Shown here one piece after another: positions 11,260 to 22,094 of a stretch of 64,000 nt of DNA. The stretch spans positions 19,984,488 through 20,048,487 of the forward strand of contig CM053337.1 in NCBI GenBank assembly GCA_028583605.1, in the 5' to 3' direction. This DNA comes from Dastarcus helophoroides. Lineage: Eukaryota; Arthropoda; Insecta; Coleoptera; Bothrideridae. A program made the position numbers and the translations under genes. The notes beneath the pieces were generated by a model that had not been told where the DNA came from, made no database searches, and saw only the letters and a list, made by a program, of their open reading frames with translations. Numbering within the stretch: the stretch's first letter is position 1; each line of letters starts with the position of its first letter.

Positions 11260-14200
11260 ACTTTAGGGGTGTTTGGAGCTCCTAACCGTAAGTATCGGAT
11301 AAAAACTTGACAATAAACATTTTTGATAATGTCGAGTTTTTTGGCTTTTTGTGAAGTGAAATTTCCAAATTTTAAATATTCAAAATTATGCCTTTTTAAA
11401 AATTTCGACATTTTTCAAAACTTACTTTTGAGAATGACAAATTTCTTTGAAAACTTGACAATGTCCAGTCATTTGGCTTCTTTGTGAAGATATGAATTTT
11501 TTTCAAAATTTCGATTTGATTTCAAAATTTTGGATTTCTTTGAAAAGCTGACAATAACTTGTTTGATAACGTCGAGTGTTTTTGGTTTTTTGTGATGTGA
11601 AATTTCGGTTAGGCTTTGAAAATCTTAAATTTTCAAAGCTTTTACTTTTCGAAAATTTCAGATTTCTTTAAAAACTTGACAATGTCGAGTCTGTTAGCTT
11701 CTTTGGCTCTTTGTGAAGACATGAATTAATCCCAAAATTTCGATTTTATTTCAAAATTTCGACTTTTTTATCAAAATTTGAATAGTTTTCAAAATTTCGG
11801 TTACTTTAAATGTTCGCGTTTTCAAATATTTGACTTTTCATAATTTTGTCTTTTTTGAAAAATTTAATATTTTTTAAAACTTTTTCTTTTCGACAATTCG
11901 AGATTTTTTTGAAAACTTGACCATAAAAATTGTTGACAATGTCGACTTTTTGGCTTCTTTGGCTTTTTGTGAAGATAAGAATTTTTCGCAAAAAATCGAC
12001 TTCATTTTAGAATTTCGGTTTTTTAAATGTTTGACTTTTCAAAATAGTGTCTTTTTGAAAATTTCAATATTTTTCAAAACTTTTACTTATTGAGAATTTT
12101 GGATTTATTTGAAAGGCTGACAATAAAATTTTTGATAACGTCGAGTTTTTTGGCTTTTTTTGAAGTGAAATTTCGGTTATTTAAGTTTTAAAAATTTTAA
12201 ATTTTCAAAATTATCCCTTTTTGAAAATTTCGACATTTTTCAAAACTTTTACTTTTTGAGAATGCCAGATTTCTTTGAAAACTTGACAATGTCGAGTCTT
12301 TTGGCTTCTTTGGCTCTTTGTGAAGACATGAATTTTTTGCAAAATCACGATTTTATTTCAAAATTTCGACTTTTTTATCAAAATTTGAACCGTTTTCAAA
12401 ATTTCGGTTTCTTTAAATGTTCGCGTTTTCAAAATTTCGGTTCCTTTAAATGTTTGCGTTTTCAAAATTTCGGTTACTTTAAATGTTCGCATTTTCAAAT
12501 ATTTGACTTTTCATAATTTTGTCTTCCTTGAAAAATTCAATATTTTTTAAAACTTTTTCTTTTCGACAATTCGAGATTTTTTTGAAAACTTGACCATAAA
12601 AATTGTTGACAATGTCGACTTTTTGGCTTCTTTGGCTCTTTGTGAAAACATGAATTTTTCGCAAAATTTCGATTTTATTTCAAAATTTCGATTTTTTTAT
12701 CAAAATTTGAACCGTTTTCAAAATTTCGGTTTCTTTAAATGTTCGCGTTTTCAAAATTTCGGTTTCTTTAAATGTTCGCGTTTTCAACATTTCGGTTTCT
12801 TTAAATGTTTGCGTTTTCGAAATTTCGGTTTCTTTAAATGTTCGCGTTTTCAAATACTTGACTTTTCACAATTTTGTATTTTTTGAAAAATTATATTTTT
12901 CACAATATCGACTTTTCGGCATTCTTTGGCGTTTTGTGAAGTTAAGAATTTTTGGCAACATTTCGACTTCATTTCACAATTTCGGTTTTTTTAAATGTTT
13001 GACTTTTCAAAATTTTGTCTTTTTGAAAATTTCAATATTTTTATAAATTTTTACTTATCGAGAATTTATATTTCTTTGAAAATCTGACAATACAATTTTT
13101 GACAATGTCGAGTTTTCTGGCTTTTTGGGAAGTGAAATTTCGGTTATTTAAGTTTTGAAAATGTTAACTTTTCACAATTATGCCTTTTTGAAAATTTCGA
13201 CATTTTTCAAAACTTTTCCTTTTCGAGAATTTCAGATTTCTTTGAAAACTTGACAATGTCGAGTCTTTTGGCTTCTTTGGCTCTTTGTGAAGACATGAAT
13301 TTTTCGCAAAATTTCGATTTTATTTCAAAATTTCGACTTTTTTATCAAAATTTGAACCGTTTTCAAAATTTCGGTTTCTTTAAATGTTCGACTGTTCAAA
13401 TATTTAACTTTTTAAAATGTTGTCTTTTTCGAAAAATTCGATATTTTTAAAAACTTTTTCTTTTCGACAATTCGAGATTTTTTTTAAAACTTGACCACAA
13501 AAATTGTTGACAATGTCGACTTTTTGGCTTCTTTGGCTTTTTGTGAAGATAAGAATTTTTCGCAAAAAATCGACTTCATTTTAGAATTTCAGTTTTTTAA
13601 ATGTTTGACTTTTCAAAATATTGTCTTTTTGAAAATTTCAATATTTTTCAAAACTTTTACTTATTGAGAATTTTGGATTTCTTTGAAAAGCTGACAATAA
13701 AATTTTTGATAACGTCGAGTTTTTTTGGCTTTTTGTGAAGTGAAATTTCGGTTATTTAAGTTTTGAAAATTTTAAATTTTCAAAATTATCCCTTTTTTGA
13801 CAATTTCGACATTTTTCAAAGCTTTTACTATTTGAGAATTTCAGATTTCTCTGTAAACTTGAAATTTGTCGAGTTTTTTGGCTTCTATGGCTCTTTCTGA
13901 AGACATAAATTTTTCGCAAAATTTCGCTTTTATTTCAAAATTTCGACTTTTTTATAAAAATTTGAACCGTTTTCAAAATTCCGGTTTCTTTAAATGTTCG
14001 ACTGTTCAAATATTTAACTTTTTAAAATGTTGTCTTTTTGAAAAATTCGATATTTTTCACAACTTTATCTTTTCGACTATTCGAGATTTCTTTAAAAACT
14101 TTACAATAAAAATTGTTGACAATGTCGACTTTTCGCTTCTTTGGGTTTTTATGAAGATAAGATTTTATGGCAAAATTTCGACTTCATTTCAAAATTTCGG

Positions 14201-14390
14201 GTTTTTTGTCTTTTATTGACTTTTCTGAAAATTTCGACTTTTTTTGCAAAATTTCTACTTTTTACAAATTCTTCCTTTTTTGAAAATGTAAATTTTGAAA
14301 TCTTTAATATTTTAAATTTTTTCAAAGTTTCACATTTTTCTCAAAATTTAAACTTAAAAAACAATCACAATTTTGACTACTTATTTTAAT
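11260..14390. repeat. Higher-order tandem array, subunits about 300 and 600 bp
   Basis: Recurring landmarks such as TTTGGCTTCTTTGGCTCTTT followed by GTGAAGACATGAATTTTT occur near 11.7, 12.3, 12.6, 13.3 and 13.9 kb. They alternate with a GAAGATAAGAATTTTTCGC variant near 11.97, 12.94, 13.55 and 14.15 kb. Within units, copies of AAAATTTCGGTTTCTTTAAATG expand and contract locally (for example 12.40-12.50 and 12.72-12.85 kb). The apparent peptides (repeated FQNFGFFKCSRF) are translations of the array. Confidence 0.8.
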
Positions 14391-14416
14391 TGTCATTAAT
14401 GTTTTATCGAGTTTTT

Positions 14417-16390
14417 CTTCGGCAGTTACTCCTTCCACAATTCTAGATTTTTAGCAACTTTCTGTTGAGGACTGGCAATCTTGTAGATTGTCCCAAGCAG
14501 CGATTAGCGTTAGATCTTTTTTAATTCCAACTATTTTAAAATATCGACTTTATTTGAAAATTTTCATTACTTTTTAAACTGGGATGTATTTCAGGTTGAT
14601 CTTTTAAAGAGTATTTGCTCTATTTTCGCAATTCTTTTAATATCGTCTAATTTTTCTGAAAATTTCGACCTTTTTTAGAAATCTTTTTAAAATCCATAAA
14701 TTTTTCAAATTTTTAATCTCTGAAAATTTGCGATTAAAAAATTTAATTTCAACTTCAACAAAACCTACAACTTTGATTATTCAATCGAAATTTTGGAAAG
14801 TTAATCGAAGTCGAAATGTTCGAAAAAAGCCAAAATTATCAGAAAAGTCAAAGTGGCGGAATTTCTTCCAAAACTTCGACTTTCTACCTTATTTTAGAAA
14901 TCTTTTTAAAATCCATAACTTTTTCAAATTTTTAATCTCTGAAAATTTGCGATTAAAAAATTTAATTATCCAAAACTTTTAACTTTCCAAAATTTCGATT
15001 GAATAATTTTAATTTTTTTTTTTAATTTTTCTAAATGTTTGACTTTTCAATATTTTGTCTTTTTGAAAAATTCGATATTTTTCAAAACGTTTTTGTTTCG
15101 ACAATTTTAGATTTTTATTGAAAACTTGACAATAAAAATGGTTGACTGTTTGGCTTTTTGTGAAGAAATGAATTTTTCGCTAAATTTCGACTTTTTTTAG
15201 AAATCTACTTTAAAATCAAATTTTTTTTCAAATTTTAATTCTTGTAAATTTGCGATTAAAAAAATTAATGATTTAAAACTGTAACTGTCCAAAATTTCTA
15301 TTTTTATTTCAAAACTTACGCTATTTCTGATAATTTTAACTTTTCTCGAATATTTCGAAATCAAAAATTTCGAATTCGATTAAAAATTTAACTGAAAATG
15401 TTTTTAAACCCAATTTTTTTGATTGATTTTGATTTAAATGTAAAAATCTTGACTTTATTTTAAATTTGAACATTCCATAAAAATTGGAACATTTTTCAAA
15501 ATTTCGACTTTTTTTTTGAAAATTATAACAAAATTTTAGCCTTTATCAAAATTTTAACCTTTTTTTAATATTTTCGAGGTTTTTCAAAATTTGCGATCTT
15601 TTAAAATGTCCAATTTTTTTTGCTCGGCTCCAAAATTTAGTCTATTTTTCAAAATTTCAACATTTTTAAAATAATAACTGTTTAAAGAACTTCTATATTT
15701 CAAAATGTTGACCTTTTTTAATGTCTAGTTTTTTGAATTTCCGACCTTTTTGAAAAATTCCCACTTTCTTTGTATTTAAATTTTCAATTTTAATATCAAT
15801 ATTTTTTGGAAAATCGTTAATACTTTACAAAATTTTGAATTTGGGAGAATCCGACATATCATATCCCTTACAATCCTCGTTTATTTAGTTGTCGAAATAT
15901 TGAGACATTTTGAAAAATGAAAGAAAATGTCTAGAAAAAGTCGAAATTTTTGGACTTTGTAAGAAATTTACAAAAGTAAATTCAAAACTTCAAAAAGTAA
16001 ATTAGAATTTCCAGAAAACCAAAATTTTTAGTTTCGAATCGAAAGTGAAGAACCAAAAAAGTAAACAATTGAAAGTGTAAACTCGGAATTTTGAGAAAAA
16101 GGCTGAAATTTGGAAATAAAGAGGCGAAAATTTCCAATTTTTTGATCGGCTCCAAAATTTAGTCTATTTTTCAAAATTTCAACATTTTTAAAATTTCAAC
16201 TGTTTAAAGAACTTCTACATTTCAAAATGTTGACCTTTTTTAATGTCTAGGTTTTTGAATTTCCGACCTTTTTGAAAAATTCCCACTTTTTTGTATTCAA
16301 ATTTTCGATTTGTTTTTAATATCGATATTTTTTGGAAAATCGTGAATATTTTACGAAATTTTGAATTTGGGAGTATCCGACATATATCCC
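14417..16390 (+). repeat. Segmental duplication, copy 1
   Basis: This begins with a distinctive block (CAGTTACTCCTTCCACAATT near 14422, then a GGCAATCTTGTAGA block). It continues through AT-rich sequence to a TATCCCTTACAATCCTCG block near 15870. The same order recurs at 18868-20250 in the same orientation. Copy 1 additionally contains an internal repeat of about 250 bp: about 15620-15870 and 16135-16390. Confidence 0.75.
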
Positions 16391-16500
16391 TTACAATCCT
16401 AGTTTACTTAGTGGTTTAGTTAACTTGAGGTACCAAAACCTTACAACAATTAAAAAAAAAGTGGTATTTCATGTTAGAACAGGCTTGGCGTGTCTACTTA
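16380..16500 (-). repeat. Right arm of the 5.4-kb inverted repeat pair
   Basis: The reverse complement matches 11036-11250, including GAAATACCA and GGTTTTGGTACC blocks, with scattered differences. Confidence 0.55.
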
Positions 16501-16621
16501 TTGTTATAATCTTTAACAAAGGACCACAAACTATACATATACTATCCAAGGTACAAAACAAGCCTTATAGTACTTATTAATATCATTGTGTGGGCTGCAC
16601 ATGATGTAACAAAATTAGGGG

Positions 16622-16770
16622 AGCGCCATAACGCCGCCTATGTGCGTCATAACGCCGCTTAAGCGCTCCATAACGCCGCTTAAGCGTGCCATAACTCCGC
16701 CTATGTGCGTCATAACGCCGCTTAAGCGCTCCATAACGCCGCTTAAGCGCGCCATAACGCCACATATAAC
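16622..16770. repeat. 21-bp minisatellite with 63-bp higher-order period
   Basis: ATAACGCC-type boxes start at 16628, 16649, 16670, 16691, 16712, 16733 and 16754, exactly 21 bp apart. Units are of three kinds (CCTATGTGCGTC, CTTAAGCGCTCC and CTTAAGCGTGCC linkers) in the order ABCABC, so the higher-order period is 63 bp. It is strikingly GC-rich against the surroundings. Because 21 is a multiple of three, minus-strand frames stay open and read as a heptad-like RRYGALK repeat, but there is no other evidence of a gene. Confidence 0.92.
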
Positions 16771-16849
16771 AAAATGTTCGTAATTGCAAATTAAAAAATT
16801 CTTCACAATTACAAACGTTCTGTGGTCACAGTTTTAGATTACAAATCGT

Positions 16850-17225
16850 ATTTTGACGAGATTTATGATCCCGTAATCTCACGGAGAGTTTAACAAATGC
16901 CTTACCCGTTAACTAAAAGTAACGAAACGGCTTCGGCAAGAATAAGCAAAAAATATACAACTTATTGCGTTTTTGAAACACAACTTTTTTTTGGTCTTCG
17001 CCAATCACACAAATTAAACAAAATAAGTTTAAGTCTTACATGTACGATATAAAAATGTAAAATTTCGAGGCAGTTGCTAAGCTCTTAGCAATTAAATTGC
17101 TTCTTTTATTAGTATGGTGCTATAATCGAATTTGAACGTTATTTTGTTGTTGTTGGAGTGCAGCTTGTGCTTGGGGGGCAAAGTGACGTGGCATGCTGTG
17201 GATGAAGTCATGTTACTTTTCTTAA
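16850..17225. other. Unassigned DNA between minisatellites
   Basis: No ORF or repeat structure is supported. Confidence 0.5.
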
Positions 17226-17227
17226 AC

Positions 17228-17365
17228 TGTAGAAGTGATTTATTCGAAACATAAAAAGTGATTTACTCGAAACATGAAAAATGATTTACTTGAAACATGA
17301 AAAGTGATTTACTCGAAACATGAAAAGTGATTTACTCGAAACATGAAAAGCGATTTACTCGAACA
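17228..17365. repeat. 23-bp minisatellite A
   Basis: Six tandem units of 23 bp follow AGTGATTTACTCGAAACATG plus three A residues. Confidence 0.92.
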
Positions 17366-17439
17366 GCAAAGTATCCACGCAATGTACAAAATAGTACACC
17401 AGCTGATGGCTTTTCAAGTTTCTCGCTGATTTTTCTCAG

Positions 17440-17530
17440 TCAAATTTTATTGGTCAGTTACTCCTCTCACAATTCTAGATTTTCAGTAATCTTCTGATAA
17501 GGATTAACAATCTCGCTGCTTCTGGCACGA
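17440..17530 (+). repeat. Dispersed boundary motif (CAGTTACTCCT family)
   Basis: A diverged copy of the block that opens both segmental duplications is seen here (CAGTTACTCCTCTCACAATT, then an interrupted CAATCT block). Related blocks occur near 8570, 34790 and 35710, so this is a dispersed repeat terminus or boundary. Confidence 0.5.
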
Positions 17531-17583
17531 GCCACTTCATCTCTTCGCCGACCCCTCAAGCGCAAGAGCTGCCAAGTTATGAC

Positions 17584-17878
17584 GTCAATGCTTTTGAAGC
17601 GTACACCTCAATGCTTTTGAAGCGTACACCTCAATGCTTTTGAAGCGCACACGTCAAAGCTTTTGAAGTGTACACCTCGATGTTTTTGAAGCGTACGCCT
17701 CAATGCTTTTAAAGCGCACACGTCAAAGCTTTTGAAGTGTACACCTCGATGCTTTTGAAGCGTACACCTCAATGCTTTTGAAGCGTACACGTCAATGCTC
17801 TTGAAGCGTACACCTCAATGCTTTTGAAGTGTCAACCTCGATGCTTTTGAAGCGTACACGTCAATGCTTTTAAAGAGA
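17584..17878. repeat. 23-bp minisatellite B
   Basis: About 13 units of 23 bp follow CAATGCTTTTGAAGCGTACAC with CT/GT and C/T variants. The period matches that of the unrelated neighbour at 17.23 kb. The minus-strand ORF over it is repeat translation. Confidence 0.92.
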
Positions 17879-18175
17879 GTAGGTCAGTCGATTCAAATTC
17901 GAATAGAGCGTCACCAAACACAAATTTTAGCTTGGAAACGTCGAGTTATTGTCATCATTGATCGATCGAATTTTCGTGAAATAAATTATTGTCAGTCAAA
18001 CACCAAAATGCGCGGCAAAAACGCGTATCTGTGTATTACGCGTGGTGATCGTGGAACCGAAAGCGAAATCTAAGATTTCAGTTGATTGTGGCGTTTCAAT
18101 TGCAAGCTAAATTTGTTCGGGTGAGGAATCTTCAAGGCGAGACGCCTATTTTGCATTATTCATCCTGATGTGGCC

Positions 18176-18310
18176 AAACTATTCAGTTTCTCTCTGAAGA
18201 CAGCTTGGCTGTCGAAACGCGTTGTTGTGTTTTTTAACCTTTCTTGGTTTCAGAGAACAAGCTCTGTATTTCAATTTTTAAAGATAACCAAGGACCAGTC
18301 CTCTCCATCA
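18176..18310 (+). repeat. Dispersed repeat copy with hammerhead-like motif
   Basis: This is a copy of the 5.7-6.15 kb family: CTGAAGACAGCTTGGCTGTC forming a short perfect hairpin, then GAAACGCG, then the conserved tail with TTTCTTGGTTTCAG and GATAACCAAGGACCAG. It stands alone without coding sequence. Confidence 0.65.
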
Positions 18311-18867
18311 AATTATCCTTTTTTTATAAATATCAGGTTTTTTATTGTTCTAAAAACTGAACTTTTCTGAACATTCTGGGTTACAATTTCAACATGTGTT
18401 TTGTGTTTAAAAAAAAGGAAAAATTGAATAAATGTTAACGCAATTTTCGAAAGTCAAAATTGGAAATCAACATTTCGTGAAAATCATTAGAGAAATTTGG
18501 GCCATAAAGCCGCAATTTCTGGAAAAAAAGTTACAAACTCGGAATTTTGAGAAAAAAAATCAAAACTCGTCAATATAAGCGGAATTTTTAACAAAATTTC
18601 CACAAAAAGGAAAAATTTTCATCAACTTGAAACTTCGAGGAAAAAGAACTTCCAGCAGGAAAAATGAACAAAATGTCTTCAAAAAAAATGAAATGTTGAG
18701 ATAAGAAAAGACAAACTTTGAAAGTCTCACAATTTCAAGAAAACTATCGAAATATTGAGACAATTTTGAAAAATGGAAGAAAATTTCTAGAAAAAGTCGA
18801 AATTTGTGGACTTTGTCAGAAATTTTCAAACGTAAATTCATAACTTCAAAAAGTAAATTAGAATTTC

Positions 18868-20250
18868 TTCGGCAGTTACTCCTTCCACAATTCTAGATTT
18901 TTAGCAACTTTCTGTTAAGGAGTGGCAATCTTGTAGACTGCCCCAAGGAGCGATTATGTTAGATCTTTTTTTTTAATTCCAAATATTTTAAAATATCGAC
19001 TTAATTTGAAAATTTTCATTACTTTTTAAACTGGAATTTTTTTCATGTTGATCTTTTAAAAATTATTTACTCTATTTTCGCAATTCTTTTAATATTGTCT
19101 AATTTTTCTGAAAATTTCGACCTTTTTTTAGAAATCTTTTTAAAATCCATAAATTTTTCAAATTTGTAATCTCTGAAAATTTGCGATTAAAAAATTTAAT
19201 TATCCACTTTGATTATTCAATCGAAATTTTGGAAAGTTAATCAAAGTCGAAATATTCGAGAAAAGCCAAAATTATCAGAAAAGTCGAAGTGGCGGAATTT
19301 CTTCCAAAACTTCGAGTTTTCTGATAATTTTGGCTTTTCTCAAATATTTCCACTTCAAAAATTTCGAATTCGATTAAAAATTTAACTGAAAATGTTTTTA
19401 AACCCAATTTTTCTCAAAATTTTAACTTACTTTGAAATTTTAGATCATTTTTTAAATCAATTTTTTAAAATTTGGAATCCTTTTTAAAATTTTGAATCCT
19501 TTTCAAAATTTTTTATTTTTTTATTCACGAATTTTTCATAAATATCGATTTTTTCAAAATTTTCTGTTCATTTAAATGTGAAAATCTTGACTTTCATTTT
19601 AAATTTGAACATTCCATGAAAATTGGAACATTTTTCAAAATTTCGACTTTTTTTTTGAAAATTATAACAAAATTTTAGCCTTTATCAAAAATTTAACCTT
19701 TTTTTAATATTTTCGAGGTTTTTCAAAATTTGCGATCTTTTAAAATTTCTAATTTTTTTAATCGGCTCCAAAATTTAGTCTACTTTTCAAAATTTCAACA
19801 TTTTTAAAATAATAACTGTTTAAAGAACTTCTTTATTTCAAAATGTTAACCTTTTTTAATGTCGTAGTTTTTTGAATTTCCGACCTTTATGAAAAATTCC
19901 CCCTTTTTTTTGTATTTAAATTTTCGATTTTTTTTATATCAATATTTTTTGGAAAATCGTTAATACTTTACAAAATTTTGAATTTGGGGGCATCCGACAT
20001 ATCATATCCCTTACAATCCTCGTTTATTTAGTTGTCGAAATATTGAGACATTTTGAAAAATGGAAGAAAATTTATAGAAAAAGTCGAAATTTTTGGACTT
20101 TGTAAGAAATTTACAAACGTAAATTCAAAACTTCAAAAAGTTAATTAGAATTTCCAGAAAACCAAAATTTTTAGTTTCGAATCGAAAGTGAAGAACCAAA
20201 AAAGTAAACAATTGAAAGTGTAAACTCGGAATTTTGAGAAAAAGGCTGAA
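18868..20250 (+). repeat. Segmental duplication, copy 2
   Basis: This is a direct repeat of 14417-16140, starting at the CAGTTACTCCTTCCACAATT block and passing the TATCCCTTACAATCCTCG block near 20005. Copy-specific indels are present: copy 2 lacks a stretch near 14.96-15.3 kb and has extra sequence near 19.4-19.5 kb. Confidence 0.75.
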
Positions 20251-20559
20251 ATTTGGAAATAGAGGCGAAATTTGGAAATAAAAAATATTTGGAAAAACAG
20301 CGCAAATCTACAAAAAGACTAAATTTGGAGTTTCAAGTCAAAATTTAGAGTTTAAAGTCGAAATTTAGTTTGAAGTCAAAATTAAAAAAGAAATTTAATA
20401 CTGACGGCTGCAGCTTAAAAATTTTCGGAGAAAAATTGGAAAATTTTCGGATAAAAAACTGGAAAATTTTCAGAGAAACTTCTCATCTCGAGATTAAAAT
20501 TGTATTTGAAACAAAATTTGGATGTTACATTCGATTTTAGTCTAAAAATTTGGACTTTA

Positions 20560-21740
20560 AAACGAAATTTCAACTTTTAAATGAGAAGTTTGGTTAAATT
20601 TTTTTAGAAATTTCAAAATTTTCCGGGCCTTAAACGCAAAATATTGACTGTAAACTCGATATTAAAACAGTTTTTTCTTAGAACACATTTCTGTCTCAGA
20701 AAATTTTGACTTTAGCCAGAAATTTCATGCTGTAGCTTTTCAGGTTGACTATAAACTCGAAATTTCGAATTTTTTAAAATAAATTTTCAAGTTAGCTTCC
20801 AAATTTGGATTTCAAACCGAAATTTCAACTTTAAAAAGCGAAGTTTGATTAATTTTTTTAGAAATTTCGAAATATTTCGACCTGAATGCAAAATATTTCG
20901 ACTTGAATGCAAAATATTTCGACTTGAACGCAAAATATTGACTTTAAACTCGAAATTTATCAAAATACTTTGGCCTCAGAACACATTTTTTCTCTCAAAA
21001 GATTTTGATTTTAACCAGAAATTTCATGCTATAGCTTTTCATGTTGACTATAAACTCGAAATTTCGAATTTTTTAAAATAAATTTTCAAGTTAGCTTCCA
21101 AATTTGGACTTCAAACCGAAATTTTAACTTTAAAAAGCGAAGTTTAATTCACTTTTTTAGGAATTTCGAAATATTTCGACTTTGAACACAAAATACTGAC
21201 TTTAAACACGAAATTTATTGAAATAGTTTCGTCTCAAAACACATTTTTGTCTCAAAAGATTTTGATTTTAACCAGATATTTTTATGTTGACTATAGACTC
21301 GAAATTTCTTTTTTTTGTAATAAATTTTCAAGTTGGTTTCCAAATATGAACTTTAAACCAGAATTTCAACTTTAAAAAACAAAGTTTGGTTAATTCTTTT
21401 TGGAATTTCGAAATATTTCGACTTTGTACTCAAAATATTGACTTTAAACTCGAAATTTATGAAAACAGTTTAGTCTTAGAACATATTTTGATTTTAACCA
21501 AAAATTTCATGCTATAGCTTCTTATGTTGACTATAAACGCGAAATTTCCAATTTTTTAAAATAAGTTTTCAAGTCAGTTTCCAAATTTGTACTTCAAACC
21601 GAAATTTCAACTTTAAAAAGCGAAGTTTGATTCATTTCTTTGATGAATTTCGAAATATTTCGACCTTGAACGCAAAATATTGACTCTAAACTCGAAATTT
21701 ATCAAAACAGTTCTGTCCTAGAACACAAATGTCAAGTTAA
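20560..21740. repeat. Tandem array, unit about 241-300 bp
   Basis: The landmark GAAGTTTGRTT-AATT, followed by GAAATATTTCGAC, starts near 20582, 20837, 21137, 21378 and 21619 (spacings about 255, 300, 241, 241). The 300-bp unit is longer because a 21-23 bp segment containing GACTTGAATGCAAAATATTTC is triplicated near 20877-20935. Confidence 0.8.
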
Positions 21741-22090
21741 ACTGCCAAAATTTAATAAAATCTAAAATTTTAAAAACCTCAAAAATTTACCAAAAAGAGA
21801 AAAAAACTCGTAGAATTTCAAGTCTGAAGTAAAAATTTTAGAAAAATTAAAAATTTCAAAGTTAAACCGGAAATTTTCAGAAAAAAGGTGAAACCGGGAA
21901 TTTTCAGAAAAAAGATGAAACCCGCAATTTTCAAAAAAAGGCGAAACTTGGAAGTTTCAGAAAAAACTTGAAACTGTCGCCACAGAATGAATAATGCAAT
22001 AAATTTAGTTCAACCTATCCTCAAGTACAAAATTGTTTACAACTCGATGGATTTACCCGGGAATGTAACAACGTAACAAAACCAATGAAA
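21741..22090. other. 3' flank of the FAM110-like gene
   Basis: Diverged AT-rich repeat to about 21980, then unique sequence leading into the stop codon of the minus-strand gene. No clear AATAAA was found close to the stop. Confidence 0.4.
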
Positions 22091-22094
22091 CAAT

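Noticed and set aside
17228..17878. Direct repeats with regular spacing that could suggest a CRISPR array
   Set aside because: Units are head-to-tail with no variable spacers, no cas genes are present, and the DNA is eukaryotic: these are minisatellites.
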